Below, one piece after another: positions 17,128 through 28,264 of a stretch of 64,000 bases of DNA. The notes beneath the pieces were generated by a model. It was not told the origin of the DNA. It did not search any database and saw nothing but the letters and a program-made list of their open reading frames with translations. The stretch's first letter is position 1. Each line of letters begins with the position of its first letter. The DNA is from Palsa-504 sp963822765 (lineage in GTDB: Bacteria; Actinomycetota; Actinomycetes; Streptosporangiales; Streptosporangiaceae), in assembly GCA_963822765.1 (NCBI GenBank), contig CAWGJL010000001.1:1-64000 (forward strand). Reading direction: 5' to 3'. Made by a program: the position numbers and the translations under genes.

Positions 17128-18264
17128 GACCGTGTCCCGAAACGCCGAATCAGCCCTCGGTAGGCCCCAAAGGCCAGCTTGCGCCGATAGTTAGCCAGCA
17201 GCAGCCCGTCGGTGGAGAAGGTCAGCGGCTCGGCCGTTGCCGGGCCGCTGTCGGTGGAGTCGCGCAGGTTAAACCAGCGGTAGTCGGTGACGTTGTAGGT
17301 GGCCGAATAGGCGCGGGTGGCCTGGACGAGCTGGTTGAGCGCCGCCGCCTGCTCAGACTGGGTCATATTCCCGCTGGGAACGCCGTTCTCAGTGACCCAG
17401 ATCGGGACGCGGCGGCCGATCTGGGCCTGGGGCAGGAAGCAATCCCGGACCGCGCCCGCGGCCTGGGCGAACTCGGCCCGGTAGCTGTCGCCCGGCCGCA
17501 TCACCGGGGGGTAGAACGTTCCCGGGTAGAAGTCCAGACCGACGAATCCCAGCGCCCGGCGGAACGCTCGGCCGCCGTGGGCGCCCAGGTAGCTGAAGAA
17601 GGCTGCATCGGACTGGGGTGAGAACCGGTACGCGTACGTGAAGCCGAAGCGGAGCTGGCGGTAGCCGCGGTGCAACGCCTCGGCATGGCCCGCCTCAATT
17701 CCTGCGATCAGCGCCTGCTTGGCGTCCTTGTATGAACCGTCGGAGGTGTTGGGGGACACGTCGAGGTTGACCTCGTTGGTGATCGTCAGGTCGATGACCC
17801 GCCGGTTCGGCCCGAATGTGTCCACGACGTGACGCACGTAGGCCACCCACGCGGAGATGTCGCCCTCCTCGGCGCGCGGTCGGGTGGTAGCGGACCTGAA
17901 GCTCGACCGGAAAACCCGCCCGCGTGTAGCTCCTGACCTCCCGCTCAAAGCGGCTGATCCCGCTCTGTCCGTCAGACCAGAACAAGCGGTTCAACCGCAC
18001 CACGAGCTGACGGCCCGGGACCGAGAGCGCCCTGACTGCAGCCAGGTCTCGGGACGGGCTGTCCGGGACAGTCGGCAGCTGCTGGCCTCCAGCGCTGCCG
18101 GCCAGACCCGGGTCGATCCCGATGCGCAGGGTGGCGCGGGCGTTGGCCGGCGCAGAGCCGTACGAGCCCGTGCAGTACGGATCGGAGGACCGCGTGGCAC
18201 TTCCCGCGCCGACCGGCCATCCCAGCAGCCCGATGAGAGCCGCGATGCAACCCGCTCGCCGCAC
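17124..18264 (-). CDS. Exported glycoside hydrolase-like (clan A TIM-barrel) protein, one frameshift
   Basis: The N-terminal frame starts at 18264 with a signal peptide (GCIAALIGLLGWPVGAGSA) and continues to about 17880, where the frame changes; the rest is read to 17124. About 375 residues when joined. Two clan A-type glutamates stand at the expected spacing: LTITNEVNLD (acid/base) and PIWVTENGVPSG (nucleophile). Both barrel halves are conserved in style, so the frame change is probably an error. Substrate unknown; likely an extracellular beta-glycosidase. It diverges from nadE. Confidence 0.72.
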
Positions 18265-18281
18265 GCTGCGATGCTACATCC

Positions 18282-20372
18282 ATGCCGTCCGACGCCCACA
18301 GACGTGATTTCGGCTCGCTGTACAGCCACGGCTTCGCCCGCGTGGCCGCCGCGGTGCCGCACCTGCGGATCGCCGACCCGATTTCAACGCGCGGCGGACG
18401 ATCGCTCTCGCGCAGCGAGCCTCGGATGAAGCCGCGGCGCGTGGTCATCTTCCCGGAGCTCGGGCTGACGGGCTACTCGATCGAGGATCTGTTCCATCAG
18501 CAGGCGCTGCTGGACGGGGCGCTCGAAGCGCTAGACGCGATCCGTGAAGCCAGCGTGGAGCTGACTCCGCGTATTGTGCCGTCGGCGCTCCGCTGCGCGC
18601 CGACAGCGGACTCTTCAACACCGCGATCGTCATCCATCGCGGGCGGGTGCTCGGCGTCGTGCCCAAGAGCTATCTGCCCGAGTACCACGAGTTCTATGAG
18701 AAGCGGCATTTCCGGGCAGCCCGGGACACGATCCGCGAGGAGATCAACCTGCTGGGCGAGCACGTGCCGTTCGGGACCCGGCTGCTGTTCGAAAGCACCG
18801 ACCTGCCCGAGCTCTGCCTCCACGTCGAGATCTGCGAGGACCTGTGGGCGGCGATCCCGCCCAGCACGTTACGGCGCGCTGGCCGGGGCCACCGTCCTGG
18901 CCAATCTGTCGGGCAGCGACATCACGGTGGGCAAGGCCGACTACCGGCGACTGCTGTGCCCTCCCAATCCGGTCGGATGATCGCCGCCTATATCTACACC
19001 TCAGCCGGACACGGCGAATCGACGACCGACCTGGCCTGGGACGGACAGGCACTGATCTATGAGAACGGCGACTGCCTGGCCGAGTCCGAGCGCTTCAGCG
19101 CGGAGGAGCAGCTGATCTTCTCCGACCTCAACCTCGACCGCCTGATCGCCGACCGGGCGGTGACCAGCAGCTTCGGCGACGCGGTCCACGACGCTCGCCG
19201 GTCGCTTGCCAGGCGTCCGGCGGATCGAGTTCGAGCTCGGGCTGGCCACTCGGAAGACCTCGGCGGTCGTTCTGCCGACGTGCGATCGAGCGCTTCCCCT
19301 ACGTGCCCGCTGACCCGGCCCGACGCAGCGAGCGGTGCGAAGAGGTCTATAAGATCCAGGTCCAGGGGCTGCAGACGCGGATGCGGGCCAGCCGGGATCG
19401 AGAAGGCGGTAATCGGCGTCTCAGGCGGACTCGACTCGACCCATGCCCTGATAGTGACCGCCAGGGTGATGGACCGGCTCGGGCTGCCGCGGACCAACGC
19501 GCTGGCCTACACGATGCCCGGCTTTGCCACCAGCGCTCTGACGCTGGCAAATGCTCAGCGGCTGATGGAGTCGCTGGGGGTCGAGCGCGCACGAGCTCGA
19601 CATCCGCCCCGGGGCCACGCAGATGCTCCACGACATCGGCCATCCCGGCGGCCGACGGCGAGCCGCTCTACGACGTCACGTATGAGAACGTCCAGGCCGG
19701 CCAGCGGACCTCGGCCCTGTTTCGTCTGGCCAACTACCACCGGGCGCTGGTTGTCGGGACCGGCGACCTCTCCGAGCTGGCCCTGGGCTGGAGCACCTAC
19801 GGGGTGGGCGACCAGATGTCCCACTACAACGTCAACGCGTCCGTCCCGAAGACGCTGATCCAGTTTCTTCTCCGGTGGGCGATCGACACCGGGCAATACA
19901 GCGCTGACGCCAGCCGGGTTCTGCAGGCCGTCCTGGAGACGGAGATCTCGCCTGAGCTGATCCCGCGCGAGGACCCGACGTCAGACCCCGGCGCCGACAG
20001 CGAGAGCGTCGTGGGTCCGTACGAGCTCCAGGACTTCTTCCTCTACTACGTCCTGCGCTTCGGCTTCCGTCCGGCCAAGGTGGCCTATCTGGCCCACCAT
20101 GCCTGGAGCGACCGCGAGCGGGGCCCGTGGCCCGACCTGATCCCGGCGGCGCGGCGCAGCCAGTATTCGCTCTCCGAGATCAAGCACTGGCTGGGGGTGT
20201 TCCTGGAGCGGTTCTTCCACACCAGCCAGTTCAAGCGCTCCGCCCTGCCCAACGGGCCGAAGGTCGGCTCCGGTGGCGCGCTGTCGCCCCGCGGTGACTG
20301 GCGGGCCCCAGCGACAGCACGGCCACGGTGTGGCTGGCCGAGCTGGAGGCCGAGGTCCCCGACCAGGCGTGA
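18282..20372 (+). CDS. nadE: Glutamine-dependent NAD+ synthetase, split by several frameshifts
   Basis: Homology runs continuously through three frames. The glutaminase (nitrilase-like) domain shows VVIFPELGLTGYSIEDLF (Glu), LGVVPKSYLPEYHEFYEKR (Lys) and HVEICEDLWAAIP (catalytic Cys). The synthetase domain shows IGVSGGLDSTHALIV (ATP pyrophosphatase loop) in one frame and, in another, GTGDLSELALGWSTYGVGDQ, then VGPYELQDFFLYYVLRFGF. The last residues before TGA at 20370-20372 read AELEAEVPDQA. The enzyme makes NAD+ from deamido-NAD+ with ammonia channelled from glutamine. At least five indels are needed (near 18570, 18880, 19220, 19400, 19610), the heaviest damage in the window. Because it is essential when no other nadE exists, sequence error is more likely than decay. 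Confidence 0.85.
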
Positions 20373-20400
20373 CGTCGGGCCAAAGCCGGCAGCCCGAAGC

Positions 20401-21038
20401 TCAACTGGACAGCAGCTCAGCCACGTGCTCGTCGCTGACCGGCGAGAAGTCGCGGTACCAGAAGCCCACGGCGCTGAACGGCTCCGGGGTGGTCAGGCAG
20501 ACGACCTCATCCACCTCCTCACGCAGCGCGGCGCACGCCTGCAGCGGACGCCACGGGCACGGCGACGACGATCTGGCGCGCGCCGAGACCGCGCAGGGCC
20601 CGGACCGCGGCCCGCATCGTCGCGCCAGTGGCCAGCCCGTCATCAACCACGATCGCCGTGATCCCGTCAAGCGCGCGGGGCGGCCGGTCGCCCCGGTACT
20701 TCCGCTCCTGCTCGGCCAGCGTCCGGAGCTCCCGTTGCGGCGACCTCGTCCACCTCCCGCTCGGACAGATCCCCGCCGGCCAGAACCTCGTGGTTGAGCA
20801 CCCGCCCGCCCCCCGACGCGATCGCGCCCATGGCCAGCTCCTCGCGCCCGGGGACTCCGAGCTTGCGAACCAGGAACGCCTCGAGCGGCAGCCCCAGTCC
20901 TCTGGCCACCTCGTAGGCCACGGGCACGCCGCCGCGGGGAAGCGCCAGCACGACAGCGTCCGGTTGCCCGGCGTACTTCCTCAGACCCTCGGCCAGCCGG
21001 CGGCCGGCATCGGTCCGATCGGCGAAGCGCTCGCTCAT
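20401..21038 (-). CDS. Phosphoribosyltransferase-like protein, frameshifted
   Basis: Start ATG at 21038 (MSERFADRTDAGRRLAEGLR). Conserved blocks: VVLALPRGGVPVAYEVARGL, FLVRKLGVPGREELAMGAIA, then in another frame the PRPP-binding loop ITAIVVDDGLATGATMRAA, then the end EEVDEVVCLTTPEPFSAVGF. These match the actinobacterial PRTase family often annotated as predicted phosphoribosyltransferase, of unknown acceptor. Frame changes occur near 20735 and 20560. There is no stop between the hydroxylase gene upstream and this gene, so it is currently an in-frame tail of that ORF; I think this is accidental because a good internal ATG exists. Confidence 0.72.
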
Positions 21039-21978
21039 GGGCAGACGGAGTATGGCCCGCCAGTGGGCCGTGGAGCTCGTTTCTACGTCGGGCTCAACGC
21101 GCGAAACCGCGCCGGAGCGCTCGTCATCGCACTGATCGAAGAAGCCGCCCACGACATCGACCAGCTGGTCGATCGACTCGGCCGCGTACAGGATCGGCTG
21201 GTACCTGGTGATGTCGTACTCGTGGACTCCCATGTCGGCGATGTCCAGCGGCCGGATCTCGGCCGAGCGAAACTCCTCGATCTCCCCGTAGGAGGAGAGC
21301 AGGCCGGCGCCGTAGGCCCGGAGCTCGCCGTCCTCGTAGACCACGCCGAACTCGATCGTGAACCAGAACACGTGGGCGAAGAAGTCACGTCCCTCCTGGG
21401 TGCTCAGCCGCCGGGCCGCCCGGCCGGCCTGACGGTTCAGCTCGGCCAGCCGTGGGCTGGCCAGCATCCCTCCGTGGCCGATCACCTCGTGGATCAGGTC
21501 GGGCTCAGGGGTGTACAGCGGCCGTGAGGGGTGGCGCAGGTACTGGGTGGAGTGAAAGACCCCATCCGCCAGCGAGCCGTAGAACTCCTCGAACGGGACC
21601 AGGCCCGGCGCGGGGTGATACTCGAAGCCGGTCAGCGGTCGCAGCCGGTCGCCGATCTCCGCGAGCTGCGGGACATGGTCGGCGGGCAGGTTGAAGCGAG
21701 ACCATCGCCTCCTGGTACTCGGCGCAGGCCAGGCGCTCGTGCTTGGCTCGCGAGCTCCCGGCAGCACGGTCGCCCAGACCTCGTTCTCGACCTCGGTGTA
21801 GTCGACGCGGGGGATCGGCTGGTCCGGGAGTCCACTCCATCGACAGCGAGGCGATGTGGTTGCGCCGGGCCCGATACTCGGGGTCGGCGAACCCGGGGTG
21901 ATCGTCGGCCAGGTGAACGGTGACGCTGCCGTCCGCGGCAGTGGTCACCGGGGCATAGAGCTGGGCTTCTTCGAACAT
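21039..21978 (-). CDS. phhA: Aromatic amino acid hydroxylase (phenylalanine 4-monooxygenase family), frameshifted
   Basis: ATG at 21978 (MFEEAQLYAPVTTAADGSVT). The catalytic core holds the iron ligands in YTPEPDLIHEVIGHGGML (two His) and FWFTIEFGVVYEDGEL (Glu), followed by LLSSYGEIEEF. The protein hydroxylates phenylalanine to tyrosine with tetrahydropterin and O2, feeding the homogentisate route encoded next to it. Frame changes lie near 21835 and 21700. No stop is found before the phosphoribosyltransferase. The hmgA stop is 4 bp upstream, so these genes form one transcript. Substrate could also be tyrosine or tryptophan; Phe is inferred from the context. Confidence 0.82.
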
Positions 21979-21981
21979 GAC

Positions 21982-23186
21982 CTAGATGTGGCTGGTGGCG
22001 CCGGCCTGACTGAGGTGGCCGTCGGCCTGCGCTGCGGAGTCGGCCGCCCACGACAGGGCGTACTTGCCGTCATCCAGCTCGCGGGCCAGCGGGGTCAGCC
22101 GCAGCGGCCGGAACGTGTCACACATGACCGCCAGCTCGTTCGGTGGACCGCGTGCCGATCGACTTCTCGGCCAGACCGGGCTGGGGCCCGTGCGGCAGCC
22201 CCGACGGGTGCAGCGTGACCGAGCCCACGTCTATCCCCCGGCGCGATCCGAAGGACCCGCTGACGTAGTAGATCATCTCCTCGGACTGGAGATTTGAGTG
22301 GTTGTAGGGGATCGGGATCGCGTCCTCGTGCCAGTCCAGCATCCGGGGGCAGAACGAGCAGATCACGAAGTTCGGCCCCTGGAAGGTCTGGTGGACGGGC
22401 GGGGGCATGTGGATCCGCCCGGTGATCGGCTCGAAGTCATCGATGTTGAACGTGTACGGGTACACGTAGCCGTCCCAGCCGACGACGTCGAGCGGGTGGT
22501 AGTCGAGCCTGTAGTGCTGGTAGCCGCTGCGCACCCGGACGACCAGGTCGTAATCGCCCGGCTCGCGGTGGGTCTCCAGCTCCGCCGGCGGGTGGAAGTC
22601 CCGGTGCGAGAAGGGCGCGTGCTCCAGCAGCTGGCCGTAGCGGTTGCGGTACCGGTTGGGGGTCTCGATCTCTCCCGGCGTGTGGAAGGTGAGGTGGAGC
22701 TGATCGTCGGCCGGGCCGGAAGCGATAGGTGGTCCCGCGGGGGATCACGATGTAGTCGTGGTCTCGGTAGGGCAGCGTCCCGAACGTGGTCTCGAGCTCG
22801 CCGCGTCCCTCGTGGACGAAGATGACCTCGTCACCCTCACCATTTCGATAGAAGTAGTCCTGCTCGGCGGCCGGGCGGCACAGGCCGATCTCCACGTCAT
22901 CGTTGAACATCAGCAGTCGGCGGCCCGCGCACCGGATCGCCCTCGGCGGGACAGTCCGCGCGTCGAGAACAGGTGGTGGCAGTGGGCCTCGGGGACCCAC
23001 TCCTCGCGCTCGAGCGGCTCAAACGCCCCCACCTCAGTCACCCGGCACGGCGTCTGGAGGTGGTACAGGATCGACTCGTTGCCCGAGAAGCCCTCGAATC
23101 CCATCACCTCCTCGGTGAGCAGCGTGCCGTTGTCGCGGAAGGCCACGTGGCGCTTGCGGGAAGTCACCGCGGGCTTCGTAGCGCAT
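21982..23186 (-). CDS. hmgA: Homogentisate 1,2-dioxygenase, frameshifted
   Basis: ATG at 23186 with GAGGAG 8-13 bases upstream. Conserved segments in successive frames: RKRHVAFRDNGTLLTEEVMG, MFNDDVEIGLCRPAAEQD, YRNGEGDEVIFVHEGRGELE, VVGWDGYVYPYTFNIDDFEP, and the iron site YNHSNLQSEEMIYYVSG with VTLHPSGLPHGPQPG. It ends ALSWAADSAAQADGHLSQAG, stop TAG at 21982-21984. The enzyme opens the homogentisate ring to maleylacetoacetate. Frame changes near 23160, 22985, 22715 and 22130. It follows hppD by 49 bp. Confidence 0.88.
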
Positions 23187-23235
23187 TCAGGACTCCTCTC
23201 GGCGTCTGGCTCGCGCGTGTGCGCCAGCGACATGA

Positions 23236-24375
23236 TCACAGGTTGCCCCGGCGGTCCTGCTCGCGCTCCAGGGCCTCGAACAGGGCCTTGAAGTTGCCGT
23301 CGCCGAACCCCCGGGCCCCGTGACGCTCGATCACCTCGAAGAACAGCGTCGGCCGGTCGCCCACCGGCTTGGAGAAGATCTGGAGCAGGTAGCCCTCGTC
23401 GTCGCGGTCGACCAGGATGCCGAGCTTCCGCAGGTCGGCCAGGTCCTCGTCGATCGGGCCCACCCGCTCCGGGACCTCCGCGTAGTAGGACTCCGGAATG
23501 GGCAGGAACTGCACGCCTCGTGCGGCCAGCTCCGTGACCGTGCGCCACGATGTCGGTCGTAGAGACGGCGATGTGCTGCACACCGGGGCCGGAGTAGAAG
23601 TCCAGGAACTCCTCGATCTGTGACTTCTTCTTGCCCTGGGCCGGCTCGTTGATCGGGAATTTGATCCGCCCCGAGCCATCGGTCACGACCTTGGACATCA
23701 GGGCCGAGTACTCGGTCGAGATCTCCTCGTCGGAGAAATGGATCATCTCGGTCATCCCGAATACGCGCTCGTAATAGCCCACCCACTCGTCCATCTTTCC
23801 GAGCTCGACGTTGCCCACCACGTGGTCGATCCCCACCAGCAGCCCATCCGGTCCGGCGCTCGGCGTGGCACCGGTGGCCTCAAACCCGGGCAGGAAGGCG
23901 CCCGAGTAGCCGGCCCGCTCGACGAACACGTGTCGGGTCTCGCCGTACGTGGCCACGGAGGCCAGCGTGACTGCTCCGTGCTCGTCTTGCAGCGTGTGCG
24001 GCTCCTGGACGCCCGTGGCGCCATGGTTGACCGCGTGCTCGTAGGCGCCAGCCGCATCGGGAACACTCAGGGCGATCACCCGCACACCGTCCCCATGGCG
24101 GCGGTGGTGCTCGGCCACGTCCTCGCGCCCGGTCAGACTGCCGGTCAGGACGAGCCGGATTCGGCCCTGCTCGAGCGACGCGGGAGACCCGGTCCCGGCA
24201 GCCCGTCTCCAGGCCCGCTGTACGCGGTCTCGGTGAACCCGAAGGCGCGCGAGTAGTAGTAGGCCGCCTGGGCGGCGTTGCCCACGAACAATTCGAGGTG
24301 GTCGATGCCGTGGAGCGGCATCACGTCAGTGCCGGCCGGAGGGCTGTCGGGGGTGGTATGTAGTTCGGTCGTCAT
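23236..24375 (-). CDS. hppD: 4-Hydroxyphenylpyruvate dioxygenase, frameshifted
   Basis: ATG at 24375. The N-terminal vicinal oxygen chelate half starts GIDHLELFVGNAAQAAYYY. The C-terminal half carries the three iron ligands: VGIDHVVGNVELG (His), GPGVQHIAVSTTDIV (His) and PTLFFEVIERHGARGFG (Glu). It turns 4-hydroxyphenylpyruvate into homogentisate. Frame changes are near 24190 and 23550. It heads the minus-strand hppD-hmgA-phhA unit and is divergent from the Lrp/AsnC gene, whose product is the obvious candidate regulator of the shared 78-bp promoter region. Confidence 0.9.
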
Positions 24376-24453
24376 AGCTTGTGCAATGATCCGCGCCTTC
24401 GACGCGGCATCTCAATGCCGATTCGTTGCGTCTGACCCAGAGTACACCCGCCT

Positions 24454-24882
24454 ATGGACGAAACCGACAGGACGATCGTTGCGCTGCTCCGCCAGGACGC
24501 CCGGCGCTCCTACCAGGACATCGGCCGCCACGTCCATCTGTCGGCGCCGGCGGTCAAGCGCCGCGTCGACCGCCTGGAGCAGGACGGCGTGATCCTGGGC
24601 TACACGGCGATCGTCAATCCGCCGGTCTTCGGCTGGCACGCGGAGGCGTTCGTGGACCTGTACTGCGACGGGAAGATGCCGGCCGAGGCGATCAAGCGAG
24701 CGGTGGCCGACGAGCCCCGGGTGGTGGCCGCCCACACAGTCGCCGGCGAGGCCAGCGCGATGCTGCACGTGATGGCGCAGGACACGAAGGACCTGGAGCA
24801 GGTGCTGGAGCGGATCCGCAGCACCGAGGGCGTGACCCGAACGGTGACCGAGGTCGTCCTGTCGACCCTGTTCCAGCGATGA
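24454..24882 (+). CDS. Lrp/AsnC-family transcriptional regulator
   Basis: 142 residues. The AsnC-type helix-turn-helix reads ALLRQDARRSYQDIGRHVHL and APAVKRRVDRLEQDGVI. The C-terminal RAM domain spans about residues 65-140 (GEASAMLHVMAQDTKDLEQV). These regulators sense amino acids or related acids. Its place between hppD-hmgA-phhA and the fumarylacetoacetase-like gene suggests it controls Phe/Tyr breakdown, perhaps binding phenylalanine, tyrosine or homogentisate. The effector is inference. Confidence 0.9.
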   Translation: MDETDRTIVALLRQDARRSYQDIGRHVHLSAPAVKRRVDRLEQDGVILGYTAIVNPPVFGWHAEAFVDLYCDGKMPAEAIKRAVADEPRVVAAHTVAGEASAMLHVMAQDTKDLEQVLERIRSTEGVTRTVTEVVLSTLFQR

Positions 24883-24913
24883 CCCACCGGTACCAGCAAG
24901 CCGCGCCAGCTCG

Positions 24914-25571
24914 ATGAGACGCCCCTATCCAGACGGCCAGCCCCCGTCGGTCCGGGACTTCATGGCCTTCGAGGAGCACGTTCTGGGCGCCCGCGCGCAA
25001 CCGGGGCCTGGAGGTGCCCGAGGCGTGGTATCAGATCCCGGTCTTCTACTTCTCCAACCCCGCCGCGGTCTACCGGCACGGGGACGACGTCCCCAAGCCG
25101 TCGGACACCGCCGCCCTGGATTACGAGCTCGAGCTGGCCTGCGTGATCGGGGCCGACGGCCAGCCCGAGGGTTTCACGATCATGAATGACTGGTCGGCCC
25201 GTGACCTTCAGGTCCGGGAGATGCAGGTCGGGCTCGGGCCATCCAAGGGCAAGGACTTCGCCACCTCACTGGGACCGGTGCTCGTATCGGTCGATGAGCT
25301 GCCGGCGGACCTGGACATGCGCGCGGTGGCCCGGGTCAACGGGGAGGTCCGGACGGACTCCCGGACCGGCGGGATGCACTTCTCCTGGGACGAGCTCCTG
25401 GCCGCGGCGGCCCGCAACACCCCGGGGCTGGCGCCCGGCGACGTAATCGGGTCGGGCACGGTCGGTCGGGGCTGCATAGCCGAGCACGGGGACGGCCGCT
25501 GGCTCCAGCCGGGCGACCTCGTGGAGCTGGAGATCGAGGGCATCGGGGTGCTGCGCAACCGGGTGGTGTGA
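24914..25571 (+). CDS. Fumarylacetoacetate hydrolase (FAH) family protein, one frameshift
   Basis: ATG at 24914 (MRRPYPDGQPPSVRDFMAFE), frame change near 25005, then WYQIPVFYFSNPAAVYRHGD and the FAH core: LDYELELACVIGADGQPEGF (metal Glu residues), IMNDWSARDLQ and SLGPVLVSVDEL. In the homogentisate route FAH splits fumarylacetoacetate into fumarate and acetoacetate. It begins about 50 residues late compared with full relatives, so an upstream part may have been lost to an indel. No maleylacetoacetate isomerase gene is in the window. Family members also include other diketone hydrolases; pathway placement rests on neighbours. Confidence 0.82.
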
Positions 25572-25579
25572 GAGCCCAA

Positions 25580-26186
25580 TCAAGGCGCTGGGGCCAGGCG
25601 ATAGAGCCCCCGCCAGTGCGTTAGGAGGCGACGGGCTCGGCCGACCGAGCGCCGGCGACCACCTGCTCCGGGCGATCGTCCCGGCACGCGCGGTGCAGGA
25701 AGAACGAGCAGCCCGACGAAGATGATGCAGTCGCCCACGCTCAGGACGTTGGGCAGCGGCCAGGGCACCGGGATGATGTCGCCGAACCACAGCAGGTGCG
25801 GATGGGCCAGGACAGCCGAGTTGTGAAAGCCGCGGCCCCCGGTCAGCCCGGCAAGGCGCTCGGCGGTGGCTGCCGCGGGCATGACGCCGCCGTTGACCGT
25901 GATCGCCAGCCCGTTGAGGAATGTCCCGGCCGCGATCACCGCGATTCCGGGGAGCCGCCGGTTGGCCCAGAGGAACGCCCCCAGCAGGACGTAGGTGCCG
26001 ATATGGATCACGGCGTGCACGGTCTCGTTTCCGCCCGGGGCGATCGTGACCAGGATCGTTTGCACCAGCACGGCGATCGGCCCCAGCCACAGCCACCGCA
26101 CGCGGAGCTTGGCCAGGCGCCGCAGGCTGCCGCCGGTGAGTGGGAACACTCACCACGCACATCGCGGCCAGGAGCAGCAGGATCAT
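25580..26186 (-). CDS. DUF5317 integral membrane protein
   Basis: ATG at 26186 (MILLLLAAMCVV) then, after a frame change near 26155, FPLTGGSLRRLAKLRVRWLW. Membrane segments include LGPIAVLVQTILVTIAP, VIHIGTYVLLGAFLW, and a conserved AITVNGGVMPA and NSAVLAHPHLLWFGDIIPVP typical of the family. Function is unknown. The ATG probably overlaps the stop of the c-di-GMP gene (ATGA in the corrected frame), so the two are translationally coupled; a role as a partner of the signalling enzyme is conceivable but unproved. Confidence 0.7.
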
Positions 26187-28196
26187 GCCGCCGGCACCAG
26201 CCGCTGACGACGACCCTCGGCGTACTGCGCGCCTCCAGCCACGAGGTGGCGTCCGTGCCGGCCATCGGGCGGCTGATTCCGAAGCCCTGCGCGAAGTCGC
26301 AGCGCAGCTCCTCAAGGCGGGGCAGGAGCATGAGATCCTCGACGCCCTCAGCCACGGCACGCAGCCCGAGGTGATGGGCCAGGTTGATCGTCGAGCTGAC
26401 GATGATCGCCTCCCGGGAGTCCCCCGCCATCCGGCTCACGAACGAGCGGTCGATCTTGACCTCTGACACGGGCAGGTCGGCCAGGTAGGCCAGCGAGGAG
26501 TAACCGGTGCCGAAGTCATCGATCGAGATCTCAACGCCGAGTCGATCTAGCTCCCGAAGCACCGAGCGGGCCGTGAACGGATCGGCCATCAGGGCGCTCT
26601 CTGTGACCTCGAGCTTCAGTTGCGTGGGCGGCACGCCGGCTTTCTCCAGCGCGGACATGACCTTCCCGCTGAAGTCGTTTTCCACCAGCACCCGAGCGGA
26701 CGCGTTGACCGCGACCTTGAGCGGCATTCCCATCTGGTTCCAGCGCGGCCACCTGAGTCAGGGCGAGCTCTAGGACGCGCTGGGTCAGCGGCTTGATCAG
26801 GTTGGTGTGCTCGGCCATGTCGATGAACGAGCCGGGCATCAGCAGACCCAGGTCCGGGTGCTGCCAGCGCACGAGCGCCTCGACGGCCGAGACCTCCTGC
26901 GTGCCCAGGTCCAGGATCGGCTGGTACCAGACAACGATCTCGTCGTTGTTGACGGCCGCCCTCAGGTCGGCGGTCAGCGCCAGCTTGGCCGGACTGTGGT
27001 GATCGTAGGTCTCCTCATACAGAGCGACGTCGCTGTGCGTTTCCTTGGCCCGGTACATGGCCACATCCGCCTTCTGGAGCAGCGCCTCCACGTCCGTGCC
27101 GTCGGTAGGGGTGATCGCGATCCCAACGCTGGCCTGGACATCGACCACGATCTGTTCGAGCTCAAAGGGCGTGCGCAGCGAGTTGGCCACCCGCTGGGCC
27201 AGCTCCGCCGCTGAGGCTCGGTCGGGCGTCCGTGTGAAGATGGCGAACTCGTCGCCGCCCAGGCGGGCGATGTGATCCTCGGCCCTGAGCTCGCTGCGCA
27301 GACGCGCCGCCACCTGCTGGAGCAACAGGTCCCCGTACCGGTGTCCCAGCGTGTCATTGACCTCCTTGAAGCGGTCCAGGTCCATCAGCATCACGCAGGC
27401 GCCCGTCGGAGCCTCCTCCATGGCCGCGGAGACCGCCTCGTGGAAGGCCGTCCGGTTCGGCAAGGCCGGTGAGCGAGTCGTGGTGGGCCTCGTACTCGCT
27501 GCGGACGGCCTGGCGGCCGGCGTTGTAGATAGCCAGGATCGGCGCCGCGAACAGCGGCAGGATTGCGGACGAGTACGCAATCGACGCGACCACGATCGGG
27601 GCCAGGAACAGGAGTACCATTCCGGTGACGAAGGCAAACAGTGCGTCGCGGCGGAAGTGCCGCCAGATCGGGATGTCCTGGTGGATGGCCACCGCCACTC
27701 CGACGACGCCGGTGTTGATGACAAAGAACGTCGCCGCCCCGACCAGCACGGCGGGCAGCGTGCCGCTCTCAAACGGGCGACCGGTGCCGATGCCCGCGTC
27801 CGCGTGCAGGAGACGGATGACCACGAGCGCGCCGACCATCGACAGCGTGTACTGGGCAACGTTGAAGAGAATCCGCTGGAGACCCTTGCGCGCCACGGCG
27901 TCCTGGACTGCCGAGGCGAACCCCTGCGCGATCAGCGCCGGACCCAAGCCGCCGGCCACCAGGAGCGCGAACGTGAACGACGTTGACAGCGTCACCGCCT
28001 CGTCCCCGCTTCGGCGCGGGATCCGCACTGGCAGCAGCTCGCCCAGCATCAGGGCCGCGAACAGCAGCGAGAACGTCAGCGGCTGCCTGGTGATGTAGTC
28101 CAGGCTGATCGTCCCTGACAGCGCCGCCACCGCGCCCCCCGCGGCCAGGATCACGAGCAGGCAGTAGCGGTTGATGGTCAGGTGGCGGCGCATCAC
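26185..28196 (-). CDS. Membrane-bound GGDEF-EAL protein (c-di-GMP turnover), frameshifted
   Basis: ATG at 28196. Residues 1-240 hold several membrane helices, then the GGDEF domain (MLMDLDRFKEVNDTLGHRYG, ARLGGDEFAIF, so an intact GGDEF signature). The EAL domain has VEALVRWQHPDLGLL (EALVRW), then in the next frame KLEVTESALMADP, ISIDDFGTGYSSLAYL and VAEGVEDLMLLPRL, all catalytic blocks present. It may both make and degrade c-di-GMP, with one activity dominant. Frame changes are near 27465, 26735 and 26215. The N-terminal membrane part probably senses a signal. Confidence 0.85.
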
Positions 28197-28264
28197 TGGC
28201 AGACGTCCTTAACGAGAGTCAGGCGCGCGCCGGCGAGTGCCGACGCGCGCCTGTCAAAGTCCTG

